This document shows, in pieces, positions 35,127 through 43,873 of a stretch of 64,000 nt of DNA. The position numbers were made by a program, and so were the translations under genes. Where the stretch lies: NCBI GenBank assembly GCA_013538715.1, contig JACAFH010000005.1, positions 1 through 64,000 of the forward strand, read 5' to 3'. Source of the DNA: Candidatus Nitrosothermus koennekei (GTDB taxonomy: Archaea; Thermoproteota; Nitrososphaeria; Nitrososphaerales; Nitrosocaldaceae). The notes beneath the pieces were generated by a model. The model ran no database searches, had not been told where the DNA came from, and was given only the letters and a program-made list of their open reading frames with translations. Numbering within the stretch: the stretch's first letter is position 1; each line of letters begins with the position of its first letter.

Positions 35127-36162
35127 ATGCATAAAGTATACCATCTCTTGATGCAACAAATAACATATTATTTGAGATACATGGTGAGGAATCGATCATA
35201 TCCATAGTTGGAAATTTCCAAACTATACTACCATTCTTTATATTAAGCATGTAAATGCTAGCATCAAGTGATGATATTACAACATATCTATCTGTAACAG
35301 CTGGAGATGCCCAGAACTGATTATTTGAAGTAAATTGCCATAGTTTATTACCACTCTCATTAAAACAATATACATTATTATCAGAAGTTGCAAATATTAT
35401 ATACTCATTAGAATATGCAGGAGATGCTAGTATTGATTTAGCACTCTTCTTTACCCATTTAATATTTATATCGTGATCTAAAGAATATATCATGCCATCA
35501 AAAGTTCCTATCAATATAGAGTTAGGAGTAATACAAGGAGTGCATGATCTAATCTTAGAATCCAATCTTGTTCTTTGAATAATCTCTCCATTCTTATCTA
35601 TTTTATAGAGATAATTGTCATCAGAACCTATAACTATACAATCGTCTAACATTGATGGCGAAGACCATACAGCATCGTTAGTATGAATAGTAACTTTAAT
35701 CTCACCATTTGAAGGATCTAATGTGTATATGTTACCATCCAATGAGCCTATGAAGAGAGTATCATCTATTATTAATGGCGAGGCAAATATATCTCCATTT
35801 ATACTTTGCTTCCATCTAACTCTACCTTCTTCAGCATTTAACGCTATTATATAATTTGTATCCTTGAATCTCATTCCTTTTATCCATGTATTGAATGTTG
35901 CTAGATAGATTGTATTATTATGAATTATTGGTGATGATACTATTGGTATCCTTAACTCACTCCTCCATATTATATTGCTAGTATTGATATCTATAGCATA
36001 AACAATACCAAACATATTAGCAATGTATAGTACATTATCACTTACTATTGGAGAGGATACACATTCATCAATCTTCTTAATCCATGCTAATCTCAACTCT
36101 CCTAACTCTTCTGGAGAGTATCCTTTCCTTGTAGGATCTGCTCTAAACATACTCCATCTCAT
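35116..36162 (-). CDS. PQQ-like beta-propeller repeat protein
   Basis: 348 aa. At least seven repeats of a PQQ/BamB-type blade: SSPIVSDNVLYIANMFGIVY, SSPIIHNNTIYLATFN, ASPLIIDDTLFIGSLDGNIY, SSPSMLDDCIVIGSDDN and so on, each followed by AID/TLD and a Trp near the end. No signal peptide, and the first residues (MRWSMFRADPTRKGYSPEEL) match the usual opening of such proteins. Probably a cytoplasmic scaffold or sensor. PQQ cofactor binding cannot be inferred. Convergent with the DUF35 gene, overlapping by 11 bases. Confidence 0.8.
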   Translation of the reverse strand: MRWSMFRADPTRKGYSPEELGELRLAWIKKIDECVSSPIVSDNVLYIANMFGIVYAIDINTSNIIWRSELRIPIVSSPIIHNNTIYLATFNTWIKGMRFKDTNYIIALNAEEGRVRWKQSINGDIFASPLIIDDTLFIGSLDGNIYTLDPSNGEIKVTIHTNDAVWSSPSMLDDCIVIGSDDNYLYKIDKNGEIIQRTRLDSKIRSCTPCITPNSILIGTFDGMIYSLDHDINIKWVKKSAKSILASPAYSNEYIIFATSDNNVYCFNESGNKLWQFTSNNQFWASPAVTDRYVVISSLDASIYMLNIKNGSIVWKFPTMDMIDSSPCISNNMLFVASRDGILYAFKG

Positions 36163-36227
36163 AAACTATCTATTCTTCACTAATTATTATGTCTAATTTG
36201 TATATAAGCTTAAAAAAATTATATGAA

Positions 36228-36773
36228 CTATAGTCTATTTCTAGCCTTCTTTATTATTGATACTAACTCATCTAATTGTATATCTCCATGCTCTATATTA
36301 TGTGCTATATTGTTATCATCTATACTAAATTTACCCTGATAGCCTAGATAAAGATAGGTATCTCCATATATATTACTAGACTCATCAGCATGATCTAAGA
36401 AGAGTAATACTCTACCTTTCGATTTTGTCTCGTTTAATAACTCCTCATATTCATTAGAGATATACTTCTCATTGCCAATTACACTAACCTTTATCTTACT
36501 GCTATTATAATTGCTATCAATTACTCTTTCTATATCGACTATAAAATGTGTTATAGGATAGCTAACTTTATCAGTCTTATGTTGAGTAGTAGAGTCTATA
36601 CCTTCAACTCTACCTATAACTATAACATCACTACTATTTGCTAATTGTTCTACTGTTAATGGTACATATGATGTATGTATTCTTCCGTGTGGTTCACTAT
36701 TTAGCACTATAATTATACTTGCTATCAATACTGCAATTCCTATACTAGATATTATTATCTTCTTCATGTTCAT
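36228..36773 (-). CDS. Membrane-anchored extracytoplasmic protein, unknown
   Basis: 181 aa from the ATG at 36773, chosen because the longer reading from 36809 extends deeper into the protease gene. An N-terminal anchor (MKKIIISSIGIAVLIASIII) is followed by an ectodomain of about 155 residues with strands VIVIGRVEGI and FIVDIERVI and a YLYLGYQGKFSID segment. This resembles proteins found next to secreted metalloproteases. Overlaps the protease gene by 29 bases, so they are likely co-transcribed. Function unknown; a protease partner or inhibitor is possible. Confidence 0.55.
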   Translation of the reverse strand: MNMKKIIISSIGIAVLIASIIIVLNSEPHGRIHTSYVPLTVEQLANSSDVIVIGRVEGIDSTTQHKTDKVSYPITHFIVDIERVIDSNYNSSKIKVSVIGNEKYISNEYEELLNETKSKGRVLLFLDHADESSNIYGDTYLYLGYQGKFSIDDNNIAHNIEHGDIQLDELVSIIKKARNRL

Positions 36774-37350
36774 CACCCATATATATACTAGTAAGGCTAG
36801 AACTATCATGAGACTTTATACTGTTCCATTTATCACAATTATAGGAAGGATACATAACTGTATTCTCTGGATAATCCTTGAACTCTACATAATGTCCAAA
36901 CTCATGTCTTGCTACATAATCTAGTATATATTTACTATTCACATAATCATTAAGACAGTTAGTTGAAGATGTTATATACTTATATTTGGAATTGATTATC
37001 ATATCAGAATCTACTATATATCCTGCTTGAGTAGTTTGAACTACCTTACCAAACCAATTAGTATCATGATATTCTCCAGTAATCCAGTTATTACAACTAC
37101 TAACTCTATTTAAAGTGAATCGAGAGGGTAGAGCATTCCAATCATTTCTTGCTTGATCTAATTCACTTGCTACCTTACTAAATCGATTAGTGCTACCATC
37201 TATGTTAACATTCTTTAGAGAAGATGAGTCATAACATACGTTTATGCTAGATGATAACCATCTCGTACCAGTATAATAGTGTGTAGCATATACTTGCATT
37301 ACTGTTTGAGTTATTAACAATGCTATACTTGCTATCATCATTGCCTTCAT
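36745..37350 (-). CDS. Secreted metzincin-type metalloprotease
   Basis: 201 aa. A signal peptide (residues 2-22) is followed by the zinc motif HEFGHYVEFKD (about 149-159), i.e. HExGHxxxxxD, and a likely Met-turn in NTVMYPSYN. The upstream QARNDWNALPSRF matches the beta-strand/helix opening of matrixin-like peptidases. Asp in place of the third His is seen in some metzincin groups. Six Cys outside the signal suggest disulphides, so it acts outside the cell. ATGs at residues 4 and 5 are alternative starts. Substrate unknown. Confidence 0.75.
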   Translation of the reverse strand: MKAMMIASIALLITQTVMQVYATHYYTGTRWLSSSINVCYDSSSLKNVNIDGSTNRFSKVASELDQARNDWNALPSRFTLNRVSSCNNWITGEYHDTNWFGKVVQTTQAGYIVDSDMIINSKYKYITSSTNCLNDYVNSKYILDYVARHEFGHYVEFKDYPENTVMYPSYNCDKWNSIKSHDSSSLTSIYMGDEHEEDNNI

Positions 37351-37929
37351 TATCTATCTTAACTAATAAGGGATATATATATATCGAAATTTAAGGCATG
37401 ATTTATCCATTATCTATCTATATTAAATATATCATCATTAATTAGATAAAAATTATGAGATTATCTTATTATCTTTAATTCTCACTAATCTCATATATTT
37501 AGTATCTATCTCTCCATTCTTTATGCAATACTTCTAATCTCTAAAAATCTTCTTTATTGCTAAGGATTGATTATACACTATACACATACTGCTCATATAC
37601 CTTAATAATTATATAGAATATGTATATAGAAGAATGAGTATTGCTATCTTAAAATGCTAGATATATAAAACCATAAATCTCTTAATCTTTATATTTATTT
37701 AATAATCAATAATAAAAGCTGTTATACTTCATATATTATCAAAACCAATTATTATAATTTAATGATTTATCATAGTAATTTTCTATCTTATTTTTATTAT
37801 TCAATATAATTAAGTAATGTTTATTTGAAGTACAATTAAACATAATTATTAATATATTCCATAATATTTATAGTATGTCTTTCATAAACATCGTAAACTC
37901 TATATTATTTACTTTTATGAATTATAATC
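37351..37929. other. AT-rich intergenic region
   Basis: About 580 bases between divergent genes, with many stop codons in all frames. I see no ORF, RNA gene or repeat. It must contain the promoters of the protease pair and of the Nudix gene. Confidence 0.5.
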
Positions 37930-38340
37930 ATGGAAGAGAGATCAGCAGGTGCGGTATTATTTAGAGAGAATGATAAAAGGTTCTATTTATTACTACACTA
38001 CCAAGCAAATCACTGGGATTTTCCAAAAGGGAATATAGAAGAAGGTGAAAGAGAGGTTGATACTGTAAGAAGAGAAGTAAGAGAAGAGAGTAGTATAGAT
38101 GATATAGAACTCATAGATGGTTTTAGAATGATAAGTGAGTATTATTATAAACGCAGTAACAAGATTATACATAAACAAGTTGTATTCTATCTTGCAAAGA
38201 CTAAGCAAGTAGAAGTGAAGTTATCTCATGAGCATACTGATTATGCATGGTTAACGTATAAAGAAGCGTTAGATAGACTTACATTTGTTAATTCTAAAAA
38301 GATATTACAAGAAGCTGAAGAGTTCCTCAAAAATTATTAG
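37930..38340 (+). CDS. Nudix hydrolase, Ap4A-type
   Basis: 136 aa. The Nudix box GNIEEGEREVDTVRREVREE (38-57) has the G-x5-E-x7-R-E-x2-EE pattern in full. SAGAVLF start and HWDFPKGN before the box, then TDYAWLTYKEA after, match the asymmetrical diadenosine tetraphosphate hydrolase branch. Probably clears dinucleoside polyphosphates or other nucleotide pyrophosphates in the cytoplasm. Followed 13 bases later by a small helical gene on the same strand. Confidence 0.85.
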   Translation: MEERSAGAVLFRENDKRFYLLLHYQANHWDFPKGNIEEGEREVDTVRREVREESSIDDIELIDGFRMISEYYYKRSNKIIHKQVVFYLAKTKQVEVKLSHEHTDYAWLTYKEALDRLTFVNSKKILQEAEEFLKNY

Positions 38341-38353
38341 ATAGAACATTATA

Positions 38354-38641
38354 ATGGCTATTATGGATGAAAGGATTAAAGAAGTTATATATACAAAGAT
38401 GAATGAAGCAATAAGCAAAGAAGGGATAGAAGAGATATATCAAATCCTTGATACTCTTCCATTTATTAAAGATAAAGGAGAATTAGCGTTAGGTATCATC
38501 ATAGGCAGAGTGTATAACTCTTTCCACTATCAAAGCAGAAGGATATTAAAGAGAGATGCAAGTAATGAAGAGTTTAAAGAGTTTATATCATTATTATCTA
38601 ATAATATAGAGAGTATTAAATATGCTATATCTAAAATTTAG
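38354..38641 (+). CDS. Small helical protein, unknown
   Basis: 95 aa (92 aa from the ATG at residue 4). All-helical and charged, with a helix-glycine-helix core (KGELALGIIIGRVYNSFHYQ). No Cys, no membrane segment. It lies just behind the Nudix gene, so it is likely in the same transcript. No family recognised. Confidence 0.55.
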   Translation: MAIMDERIKEVIYTKMNEAISKEGIEEIYQILDTLPFIKDKGELALGIIIGRVYNSFHYQSRRILKRDASNEEFKEFISLLSNNIESIKYAISKI

Positions 38642-38667
38642 TAACTCTCTCATATCCCATTTATGAA

Positions 38668-39129
38668 TTAATTATAGCCTGATAAGCTATTTAGAGAACA
38701 TTTTATATCATTAACTATCTTATCTCTTATCTCTTCTAAATTTACTTCTAATTCTTTAGATAAACCTTTACCTATATTAAAATCTGCAGCCTCTATAGCA
38801 TAAAGAGTTATCTTTGGTATTGCTCTTATGCTCTTTAACATCTTAAGTATATCTACTACATTTAAAGAGTGTGTTGATGTAAGATATTCTGTATCAAAAT
38901 TAAACACTTCTTCATCCTCAAATTTATGAATAGTTCCTACTTTACTCTTAACCCTCATTGCGTCTATAATTATAACCTTATCATATCTATCAATAACTTC
39001 TAATATTGATGATGGTTCACTAGATTCTATAACATCAAGATCTAATCTCTCTTTAATCTGCTTAGCAATTATAATACCTATTGCATCGTCTCTTCTATAT
39101 GTATTACCTATACCTATTACCCCAATCAT
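38668..39129 (-). CDS. Hydrogenase maturation protease (HybD/HycI family)
   Basis: 153 aa. [18 protein letters not shown] (2-19) is the family opening with the first nickel-sensing Asp; VIIIDAMRVKSKVGT has the second Asp; a His lies in TSTHSLN, the usual third ligand. It cuts the C-terminal tail of the hydrogenase large subunit after nickel insertion. Its start overlaps the end of that subunit's gene by four bases, so it is the last gene of the operon. Confidence 0.9.
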   Translation of the reverse strand: MIGVIGIGNTYRRDDAIGIIIAKQIKERLDLDVIESSEPSSILEVIDRYDKVIIIDAMRVKSKVGTIHKFEDEEVFNFDTEYLTSTHSLNVVDILKMLKSIRAIPKITLYAIEAADFNIGKGLSKELEVNLEEIRDKIVNDIKCSLNSLSGYN

Positions 39130-40421
39130 TCTCTCTCTATCTTTGCATTAAGGAAGTGAGTTGCACATGATATACACGGATCATAATTTCTTATGGCTTG
39201 CTCACATCTCCAAATTAGTTTATTATCTGGCAACTCTATATGCTTTTTAACAAAATGGTAAAGATCTTCTTCTATTATCTTCTGATTTTGTGATGTTGGT
39301 GGTATTATTCTTGCTTCATTTATGATACCATCTTCATTAATATCATATCTGTGATAAAGTATTCCTCTAGGGGCTTCTGTGCACCCATATCCTCTTGCAT
39401 CTCTTACTACAAAATCTACATATGGCTCATCTGGCATCTTATAATGTTCTATTATCCTTAATGCCTCAGTAAATGCATATAGTATCTCTATGCTTCTAAC
39501 CAATATACTCTTGAATGGATTCTTACAATACTCTAAACCTATTTCCCTTGCTATACTCTTAACATATTGTGGTAATCTATCAAAATTTAGATTATATCTA
39601 GCCATTGGACCAACAAAATATGCTCCCCTATCCTTTAAACGGGCATGTAATGCATTTGAATACTCTACATGCTCCTCTATTATGTTATCTTCAAACTCTC
39701 TAACTAATATATTTAGCCCCTTATTAGATACAATCCTACCCTCATTAAAGGGATATTCATCCTCATTCCTTAATCCTATAAATTCATAATCTCTCTCAAA
39801 CTCATAATACTCTAACTTTGTTAACCATCTTATAGCATCTATACACTTATCCCTTGCAGCTTCTATCTTATCTATTATGCTTCTTAACTCTTCCTCTTTA
39901 GGCACTTTATAGAATCCTCCTACTCTTGCATTTATAGGATGAACTTCTCTTCCTCCTAATAAAGATACGATCTCATTACCAACCTTCTTTATAAATAATC
40001 CATCTTTTACTATAGTTGGATGAGCCTTTGCAAGTTCTATAGCATTATTATAACCTAGAAAATCTGGTAGGTGAAGCATGAATACATGTAATGCGTGACT
40101 CTCTACCCATTCTCCACAATATATCAATCTCCTTAACTCTCTAATCATGCCCTTAATACTTATCTTTGCTGCATTCTCCATTGCATGAATAGAGCTCATT
40201 TGATATGCTATTGGACATATGCCACAAATTCTTGCAGTTATATCTGGGGCTTCAGAGAATCTTCTTCCTCTTAAGAATGCCTCAAAGAATCTTGGAGGTT
40301 CATATATCTTTAACTTTACATCTTTCACTTCATTATCTGAGATCTTTAAATACATTGCTCCTTCTCCTTCAACTCTTGCAAGATAATCTACTTTAAAGGT
40401 TCTACTCTTATGCTCGTTCAT
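39126..40421 (-). CDS. hydA: [NiFe] hydrogenase group 3b large (alpha) subunit
   Basis: 431 aa. N-terminal nickel ligands [10 protein letters not shown] (Cys66, Cys69); C-terminal DPCISCATH (Cys416, Cys419, His422) followed by a nine-residue tail FLNAKIERE that the protease should remove. Length and the [18 protein letters not shown] block fit the cytoplasmic bidirectional NADP-linked group 3 (sulfhydrogenase) enzymes rather than membrane uptake types. It cycles H2 with NADP(H) through the other subunits. It overlaps the delta subunit gene by 14 bases. Confidence 0.93.
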   Translation of the reverse strand: MNEHKSRTFKVDYLARVEGEGAMYLKISDNEVKDVKLKIYEPPRFFEAFLRGRRFSEAPDITARICGICPIAYQMSSIHAMENAAKISIKGMIRELRRLIYCGEWVESHALHVFMLHLPDFLGYNNAIELAKAHPTIVKDGLFIKKVGNEIVSLLGGREVHPINARVGGFYKVPKEEELRSIIDKIEAARDKCIDAIRWLTKLEYYEFERDYEFIGLRNEDEYPFNEGRIVSNKGLNILVREFEDNIIEEHVEYSNALHARLKDRGAYFVGPMARYNLNFDRLPQYVKSIAREIGLEYCKNPFKSILVRSIEILYAFTEALRIIEHYKMPDEPYVDFVVRDARGYGCTEAPRGILYHRYDINEDGIINEARIIPPTSQNQKIIEEDLYHFVKKHIELPDNKLIWRCEQAIRNYDPCISCATHFLNAKIERE

Positions 40422-41175
40422 TATCTATCACCCTAAATGATTTAGAATATGAATTAAACATCCTAAATGATCTAATTATCGAACTATCGTCCATACCTAT
40501 ATCCCTAAACTTATTTGATAATGATTTTATATTAGGAGATTCATGGGGACCAAAACAACTATAACATCCTCTATTATACGATGGACAGATTGCATTACAT
40601 CCAGCATTAGTAACTGGGCCTAAACATGGTATGTTATTAGATACTAATATGCATACATTTCCCTTCCTTTTACACTCCATACACACACTATACGAATGTA
40701 TGTTAGGCTTCTTATTATTGAGGAATGATGATATTACTTCTAATAATTGATACTTACTAACAGGACATCCTTGTAATTCAAGATCTACATTTACATGATC
40801 TGAGATAGGGGTAGAATGATCCAGTGTCTTGATATACTCTGGCCTTGCATATACTATGCTTATAAACTCTTTAATATTACTAAAATTTCTTAATGCTTGT
40901 ATTCCTCCAGAAGTAGCACATGCTCCTATAGCAACTAGATATTTTGAGGCTTTTCTAATTGCTTTTATCCTCTTTATATCATCCTCTGTAGTTATTGAAC
41001 CTTCTACTAATGATATATGATATGGTCCTTTTATTACAGCCTTTGAGGCTTCTAAAAAGTATGCAATATTTACCCTATCTGCTAATGATAAAAACTCATC
41101 CTCTAAATCTAAAAGGCTTAATTGGCATCCATCACATGAAGCAAATTTCCATACTGCTAATTTTGGTACTCTCAT
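40408..41175 (-). CDS. hydD: [NiFe] hydrogenase small (delta) subunit
   Basis: 255 aa. [13 protein letters not shown] (13-25) is the proximal 4Fe-4S site; GACATSGG and [14 protein letters not shown] continue it. The second half has C-x2-C and C-x5-C groups ([34 protein letters not shown]) for the medial and distal clusters. No Tat signal is present, so the enzyme is cytoplasmic. It links the nickel site to the gamma and beta subunits. It sits directly downstream of the gamma gene. Confidence 0.92.
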   Translation of the reverse strand: MRVPKLAVWKFASCDGCQLSLLDLEDEFLSLADRVNIAYFLEASKAVIKGPYHISLVEGSITTEDDIKRIKAIRKASKYLVAIGACATSGGIQALRNFSNIKEFISIVYARPEYIKTLDHSTPISDHVNVDLELQGCPVSKYQLLEVISSFLNNKKPNIHSYSVCMECKRKGNVCILVSNNIPCLGPVTNAGCNAICPSYNRGCYSCFGPHESPNIKSLSNKFRDIGMDDSSIIRSFRMFNSYSKSFRVIDNERA

Positions 41176-41176
41176 A

Positions 41177-41986
41177 TTAAACCTCCTTTATTGTTAATAA
41201 TCTCTCAACCCTCTTATAATTAAATACAGGACCGTCTTTACATATGAACTCTTTCCCAAACTGACAATGGCCACAAAGTCCAAGAGCGCATTTCATATTC
41301 CTCTCCATTGAGATGAATATATTACTTGCATCTATCTTAAGATTCAATAGTTCTCTTGCACTAAAATGCATCATAATCTCTGGACCACAAATGAATGCTG
41401 CTGTATATGATGGATCTATATCCATCGTAGAGAATAATGATGTTACTATACCTACCTTCCCCTTCCATCTCTCATCTGCTTTACTTACTATCACCTCTAG
41501 ATCAAGATCAAATCTTCCTCTCCATCTCATCAATTCTCTCTTATACAAAAATGAGGCTGGATCCTTTACACCATAACGTAATATTATTCTCCCATACTTC
41601 TCTCTATTTGCTAATAGATAATAGATTAATGGTCTTAGTGGTGCTAATCCTAAACCACCTGCTATTACAACTATATCATATCCTTCATAGTCATTAATTG
41701 GCCATGGATTTCCAAATGGTCCTCTAACTCCTATACTATCACCTTTTCTTAAATTGGTTATAGCATGAGTTACATGCCCAACATCACGTATAGTATGAAT
41801 TATTGTTGGCTTAGTAGGATCTCCACTGATAGAGATAGGAACCTCTCCTACACCAAATACATAAAGCATATTAAATTGTCCAGGTAAGAATCTCTCCTCG
41901 CCTTCTATCTCTATTGTAACTGTATTATATATCTCTCTAATTACCTTCCTTATACTAAATATTGTTGGAATGTATGGATTATTCAC
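41177..41986 (-). CDS. hydG: Hydrogenase FAD/NAD(P)-binding gamma subunit
   Basis: 269 aa. FAD domain ([34 protein letters not shown]), NAD(P) domain ([20 protein letters not shown]), [17 protein letters not shown], and a C-terminal 2Fe-2S motif [19 protein letters not shown]. Same architecture as the gamma subunit of Pyrococcus sulfhydrogenase. It exchanges electrons with NADP(H). Starts four bases inside the end of the cNMP-binding gene. Confidence 0.92.
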   Translation of the reverse strand: MNNPYIPTIFSIRKVIREIYNTVTIEIEGEERFLPGQFNMLYVFGVGEVPISISGDPTKPTIIHTIRDVGHVTHAITNLRKGDSIGVRGPFGNPWPINDYEGYDIVVIAGGLGLAPLRPLIYYLLANREKYGRIILRYGVKDPASFLYKRELMRWRGRFDLDLEVIVSKADERWKGKVGIVTSLFSTMDIDPSYTAAFICGPEIMMHFSARELLNLKIDASNIFISMERNMKCALGLCGHCQFGKEFICKDGPVFNYKRVERLLTIKEV

Positions 41987-42432
41987 ATCTCTTCCATCTC
42001 TAGTAATTGTATTCTAACTGCTTGTAAGCGTTTCATTATTATACTAGCGAGACCTTTCATAATAACATAACCTAATCTATTATCCTCTTCACAATTCTTT
42101 ATCATTAGATTGGCATCTACCTTTATAGCTCTCGTTAATTCTATTGCACGTGCATCAAAATGCCATTTATATGGAGGGAATAACCATGAGATTCCTAACA
42201 CTTCATCCTTTCCTATAGTTTGTATTATTATCTTACCCTTATGTGCTGTAGATAATTCTAGTGCTACTCTCCCATGTGTTATAAAGTATATAGAATCTGC
42301 TTTATCACCTTCTCTAAATATAATCTCACCCTCTTTAAATATGGTTAGAGTAGAGTAGTTTGCTATGCTAGAGATGTCAACATCTATACCCTTAAAGAAT
42401 GCATGATTCTTTATGTTATATTCTATGCTCAT
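41983..42432 (-). CDS. Cyclic-nucleotide-binding-domain protein in hydrogenase operon
   Basis: 149 aa. It has one cNMP-binding fold: IFKEGEIIFREGDKADSIYF (32-51), GRVALEL, TIGKDEVLGISWLF. The phosphate-binding cassette is degenerate: no clear RxxA Arg, so cyclic nucleotide binding is doubtful. A C-terminal helix follows, but there is no helix-turn-helix, so it is not a CRP-type regulator. It lies between the beta and gamma genes with four-base overlaps on both sides. Similar proteins occur in other group 3b operons. It may be a regulatory or structural subunit. Confidence 0.75.
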   Translation of the reverse strand: MSIEYNIKNHAFFKGIDVDISSIANYSTLTIFKEGEIIFREGDKADSIYFITHGRVALELSTAHKGKIIIQTIGKDEVLGISWLFPPYKWHFDARAIELTRAIKVDANLMIKNCEEDNRLGYVIMKGLASIIMKRLQAVRIQLLEMEEM

Positions 42433-43529
42433 CTTTTACTCCTCAATGCTCTTATCTCTTCTGTAATATCTATACCTACTGGACACCAGGTTATACATCT
42501 TCCACATCCTACACAACCAGAGGAACCAAACTGGTCTATCCATGTAGCAAGTTTATGAGTTATCCAATGTCTATATTTTGCTGCAGTAGAACTCCTAATG
42601 GTATTTCCATGAATATATGTAAACTCATTTGTAAAGCATGAATCCCATACTCTCCACCTCTCACTAGATTCACCTTTGAGATCTGTTACATCCTCTACAT
42701 TGTTACAGAAGCACGTTGGACATACCATTGTACAATTAGTACATGATAAACATCTCTTTGCAACATCGTTCCAATACTCGCTCTCATAATTGGAGTATAA
42801 TAACTCTTTTATATCTGATGTATCGATGCTCCTCTTCATGCTTTTAGCAGTATTATTTACAACCTCTTCCGCTTTCTTAATCTCATCGTTATTTGCTTCC
42901 CTATGTCTAACATTCTTAAGTATCTCTTCTCCTAACTTACTTCCCACATCTATTATGAAGTAATGATTAGGTTCTATTACTTCAGTTAGTGCAAGATCAT
43001 ATCCAAATGTAACCTTTGGTCCAGTATTCATTGATACACAAAAACATGTATTAGATGCAGTTATGCAATTAACAGCAAATATAAATATGTTATCTCTCCT
43101 CTTCTTATATACTGGATCTATAAATTTGCCATCCAAAAATACCTTATCTTGAATATATATAGCATGAATCTCACATGCTCTCACACCTATAAATGCTAAC
43201 TTCTTTCCATCATAATCATTCTCTATTATTTTAATACCATCCTTCTTTGTAATCTCAAAGAGTTTTATAGATGGAGGAAAGAGATACCTCTTCCATGAGT
43301 ATGGACTTAGAGCATATCCAAATAATGCTTTGTCATTCCTCTTCTTTAATCTATAAGCGCTTCTCTCTTGCTCATCTGTTATCCCTATAGGAAGTTCGTT
43401 AAATGAGCCGAGTCTCTCATATATTATAGCATTATCTCTAACAGTAGGTCCAATTACCTCATATCCCTTCTCCTTTAATACATCAAAGAATGATTTGAAA
43501 TCATCTAATTCCACAACATATCTAAACAT
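42429..43529 (-). CDS. hydB: Hydrogenase 4Fe-4S (beta) subunit
   Basis: 366 aa. The N-terminal 220 residues form the sulfhydrogenase beta-type domain (RACEIHAIYIQDKVF). Two ferredoxin-like clusters lie in the C-terminal third: CLSCTNCTMVCPTCFC and CVGCGRCITWCPVGIDI. First gene of the operon, order beta, cNMP protein, gamma, delta, alpha, protease. It can serve as the site for external acceptors (ferredoxin or polysulfide). The start lies 24-26 bases from a TATA-like box in the divergent gap. Confidence 0.92.
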   Translation of the reverse strand: MFRYVVELDDFKSFFDVLKEKGYEVIGPTVRDNAIIYERLGSFNELPIGITDEQERSAYRLKKRNDKALFGYALSPYSWKRYLFPPSIKLFEITKKDGIKIIENDYDGKKLAFIGVRACEIHAIYIQDKVFLDGKFIDPVYKKRRDNIFIFAVNCITASNTCFCVSMNTGPKVTFGYDLALTEVIEPNHYFIIDVGSKLGEEILKNVRHREANNDEIKKAEEVVNNTAKSMKRSIDTSDIKELLYSNYESEYWNDVAKRCLSCTNCTMVCPTCFCNNVEDVTDLKGESSERWRVWDSCFTNEFTYIHGNTIRSSTAAKYRHWITHKLATWIDQFGSSGCVGCGRCITWCPVGIDITEEIRALRSKR

Positions 43530-43546
43530 GAAGATATTTAATGCTA

Positions 43547-43568
43547 ATATTATTTAAACTTTAAATAG
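43547..43568. promoter_or_regulatory. Divergent TATA boxes for hydrogenase operon and 43588 gene
   Basis: On the minus strand AGTTTAAATAATAT lies about 25 bases before the hydB ATG. On the plus strand CTTTAAATAG (43559-43568) lies about 25 bases before the ATG at 43588. The two boxes overlap, so the two promoters may compete. Confidence 0.5.
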
Positions 43569-43587
43569 TGATATAAATATTACAAAA

Positions 43588-43851
43588 TTGATGAAGTTTC
43601 TAGTTATATGGTCTTTTAGAGTTACGTCCATTACATCTGATGTTATAAAGAATATATTCTCTCTTAGAGAATATGCTAAATCTTTAAAGGAGAAAGGTAA
43701 GTTGGAGATGTATTATCACATAGTTGGTAAGCATGGAGGTGCATGGATATTTAATGTAGAGTCTAATGAAGAGTTAGAGAACCTTATAGCTGCTATGCCT
43801 GTCTATAACCTTGTAGAGTATGAGATATATCCCTTAACTGAGATGCATTGA
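43588..43851 (+). CDS. Small ferredoxin-fold-like protein, unknown
   Basis: 87 aa, starting at one of two adjacent ATGs. The pattern strand (FLVIWSFRV), helix, strand (MYYHIVGKHGGAWIFNV), helix (ESNEELENLIAAMP), strand (VEYEIYPL) matches a dimeric alpha/beta-barrel, as in muconolactone isomerase or DUF3303-like proteins. No catalytic residues can be named. Upstream of hypF by 22 bases, so likely in one transcript with it. Confidence 0.6.
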   Translation: MMKFLVIWSFRVTSITSDVIKNIFSLREYAKSLKEKGKLEMYYHIVGKHGGAWIFNVESNEELENLIAAMPVYNLVEYEIYPLTEMH

Positions 43852-43873
43852 CAAATTTAGGTAGATGTAAGAG

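Noticed and set aside
35116-36162. PQQ-dependent dehydrogenase
   Set aside because: It has only the propeller blades, no signal peptide, no catalytic acidic residue or calcium site visible, and is too short.
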